From: Siphonodentalium dalli
Taxonomy: Eukaryota; Mollusca; Scaphopoda; Gadilida; Siphonodentaliidae
Length of the DNA: 64,000 nucleotides
Direction of reading: 5' to 3'
Assembly: GCA_032622095.1 (NCBI GenBank)
Contig: CP136066.1
Span: forward strand, 105,487,319-105,551,318
Below are positions 50,001-53,000 of this stretch, in pieces. Each line of letters begins with the position of its first letter. The first letter of the stretch is position 1. The notes under the pieces are model-generated. The model did not search any database. It saw only the letters and a program-made list of their open reading frames with translations, and was not told the DNA's origin. The translations under genes were made by a program, and so were the position numbers.

Positions 50001-53000
50001 GGCTGAGATGCTTCACTACCGTATACGACAGTATTGCATGCTCAGGATTCCAATGAAAAATATAGTTCCCCAATTTGCCTCTTTGTTTTTATACCCCCCG
50101 CAACGAAGTTAGGGGGGGGGTATACTGGAGTCAGCTTGTCCGTCCGTCCGTCGTCCGTCGTCCGTCCGTCCGTGGACACAAATTTGTCCGGAGTTTTTCT
50201 CAGTCGTTTTTTTATCAATTTCCGTGAAACTTGGCACAGACATCAACCACCATGGGAACCTGTGCACCTGCGATTATGACGTCTGTTGGACTTTTTTTTT
50301 TGGAGTTATCCCCCCTTTTTCGACTTAGAAAATTTTCGCAGCATGTATACTTTTGTCCGAGCTTTTATTCCTACATTTTTTGGTCAATTTTTTTAAACGT
50401 GGCACAGATATTTAGTACCATTGGAACTTGTGCATCTGCGATTATGACATCTGTCCGACATTTTTTGGTGGAGTTATCCCCCTTTTTCAACTTAGAAACT
50501 TTTTTTGCAACATGCATAATTTTGTCCGAGCTTTTATTCCTACATTTTTCGGTCAATGTTTTTTAATCTTGGCACTGATATTTAGTACCATGGGAACCTG
50601 TGCACCTGCAATTATGACGTCTGTCCGACATTTTTTGTGTGGAGTTATTCCCCATTTTCGACTTAGAATTTATTTCGCAACATACATAATTTTGTCCAAG
50701 CTTTTATTCCTACAATTTTCGGTCAATAGGTTTAAGATTAGGGTTATGGTTGTACACCTGCAATGGGAACTGTTATTTCATTATTTTAACTAAATGTTTA
50801 CTGACATGTCAAACATCTTAGTATTTTTTAAAAAGGGGGGTATCCGTTAGTCCCATTGGGACAGTCACACCTCTAGTTGTGTCTATTTTCATTTGTGCAA
50901 TAAAGTTGGACAAGAATTTTACTAATGAATTCTTTCTATATATCATATTCTTGGTACTAATGATTTAACATACTTGGTATGATTTTCCAGCTGTACTGTA
51001 CCCACCATGAATGCTTTAAGAAGTGAATTTTCAAAAAATCTCTATTTGAAGGAGAAAAAATCATTAGTCTTTGTAACCAGTGTTTGCTATAGTACTATAA
51101 CAATACCTGTTTACCCCCACAATATGAGCGATATGTTCTAATTATGTTAAAAAATTGGGTTTTTTGAGGCGGTCATTTGAGAGTTTGACAGAATATTTGC
51201 AAAAAAACGCACTGCATTATTTGCTTAGGAATCCAACTAGGGTCTAAACTCTGTTTACTATCTGAATCAATACTGTCTGGAAGGAAATAAATCAAACATT
51301 TTCCATTGCATATTTTTGTTTCTTAGAACTATTTTTTTGGAGGAAAATCCAGCAGTGGAGAGATTAACCCTTCCATGACTGGAGATTCCTGAAATTTAGC
51401 AAAATCCCTGTGCCAATGCATTCTCTTATATATATGAGTCTCCCATATGGGGGCCTCACATATATACACAGTTTGGGGCAAGGCACCATAGCTGGCTTTA
51501 TGCAAAGACAAAAAAACATAATGTGTCGTGTCTTGAGGTAAACAACAGTAGCGATAAGGTTAAGGCCTTAGTGATTAAGGCCAGTACGCTGAGAGCCAAT
51601 CGAAGACATGAAGATATAGTTCAGTGTGGGTCAGCCAATCAGAAAGGGAGATAGAGAAATGGTCAAACTTGAGGACGAAATGAATTAATCCTAACTCAAT
51701 CTTTTGCGTAGAGAATTTCGGACAGGGAAGTCGGGTTTTATCTTTCGTGAAAAAAAATTTTGAACTTGACATTTTATACAACCCTTTAGACTTCCCTTAT
51801 TTTGAAACACATGTTTTTCTTTTCCCACCCACCCTCCCTCTATTCTGGAGACAATGTTTTCACTTTTTATCAACCCTGGTCTCCAGGTCTCAACATTTGT
51901 GGTTTCAGCTGGTTGTTTCACCACCAACTTCAACCTCAGCTATACATGCCGGGCCTTTTAAAGCCCTCACCTTTGTTTCTCAATATTATCCATATATAAT
52001 AAATGTTTATTCATTTCTAATCTTATACAGATTATTTTATTTATTAATTTGAAATATATATATATATTAATATAAATTAAATACACGGCTCTCAGTGCCC
52101 ATGCCTGAGAGTCCATTTGAAATGATACACTGTCTTACAGGTAATCTGTTCAACAAACCAAGCGGAGTCCTAAAGAAATAGGTACCCTATAAGTCCAACC
52201 TCTAACGAAATAAAGGACAACCTGGGCAGGATATAGACAATATCCAGAAAACACATTAATGCGGTAACCGTCCTGTTGAGAGTCTAAGCATAAATAAGAG
52301 AATGCATTGGCCTAACAATATTTACCATAACCTTGTAAGCCAGTGCATTCTCTTATATATGCGAGGCTCCCTATGAGAGACTCGCATATATAAGAGAATG
52401 TGAGGCACATGATTTTTAATGCTGCACCAGCGCAGCTCCCGTCATGAAAGGGTTAGCTTATTTTTATACCCCCCGCAACGAAGTTAGGGGGGGTATACTG
52501 GAGTCAGCTTGTCTGTCCGTCGTCCGTCCGTCTGGCACAGACATTTAGTACCATGGGAACCTGTGCACCTGCGATTATGACGTCTGTCCGGCATTTTTTG
52601 GTGGAGTTATTCCCCTTTTTTTACTTAGACATTTTTTTGCAGCATGCCTAATTTTGTCCGAGCTTTTATTTCTACATTTTTAGGTCAATGTTTTTAATCT
52701 TGGCACTGATATTTAGCACCATGAGAACCTGTGCACCTGCGATTATGATGTCTGTCCGACTTTTTTTGTGGAGTTATTCCCCTTTTTCGACTTAGACATT
52801 TTTTTGCAGCATGCCTAATTTTGTCCGTGCTTTTATTCCTACATTTTTCGGTTGATAGGTTTAAGATTAGGGTTATGGTTGTACACCTGCAATGGGAACT
52901 GTTATTTTGTTATTTTAACTAAATGTTTACTGACATGTGAAACATCTTAGTATTTTTAAAACAGGGGGGTATCCGTAGTCCCATTGAGACAGTCACACCT

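Noticed and set aside
50034-50793. ORFs of 81-121 residues with repeated GTCAPAIMTSVRHF
   Set aside because: They are translations of the Helentron-like internal modules; stops separate the copies in other elements of the family.
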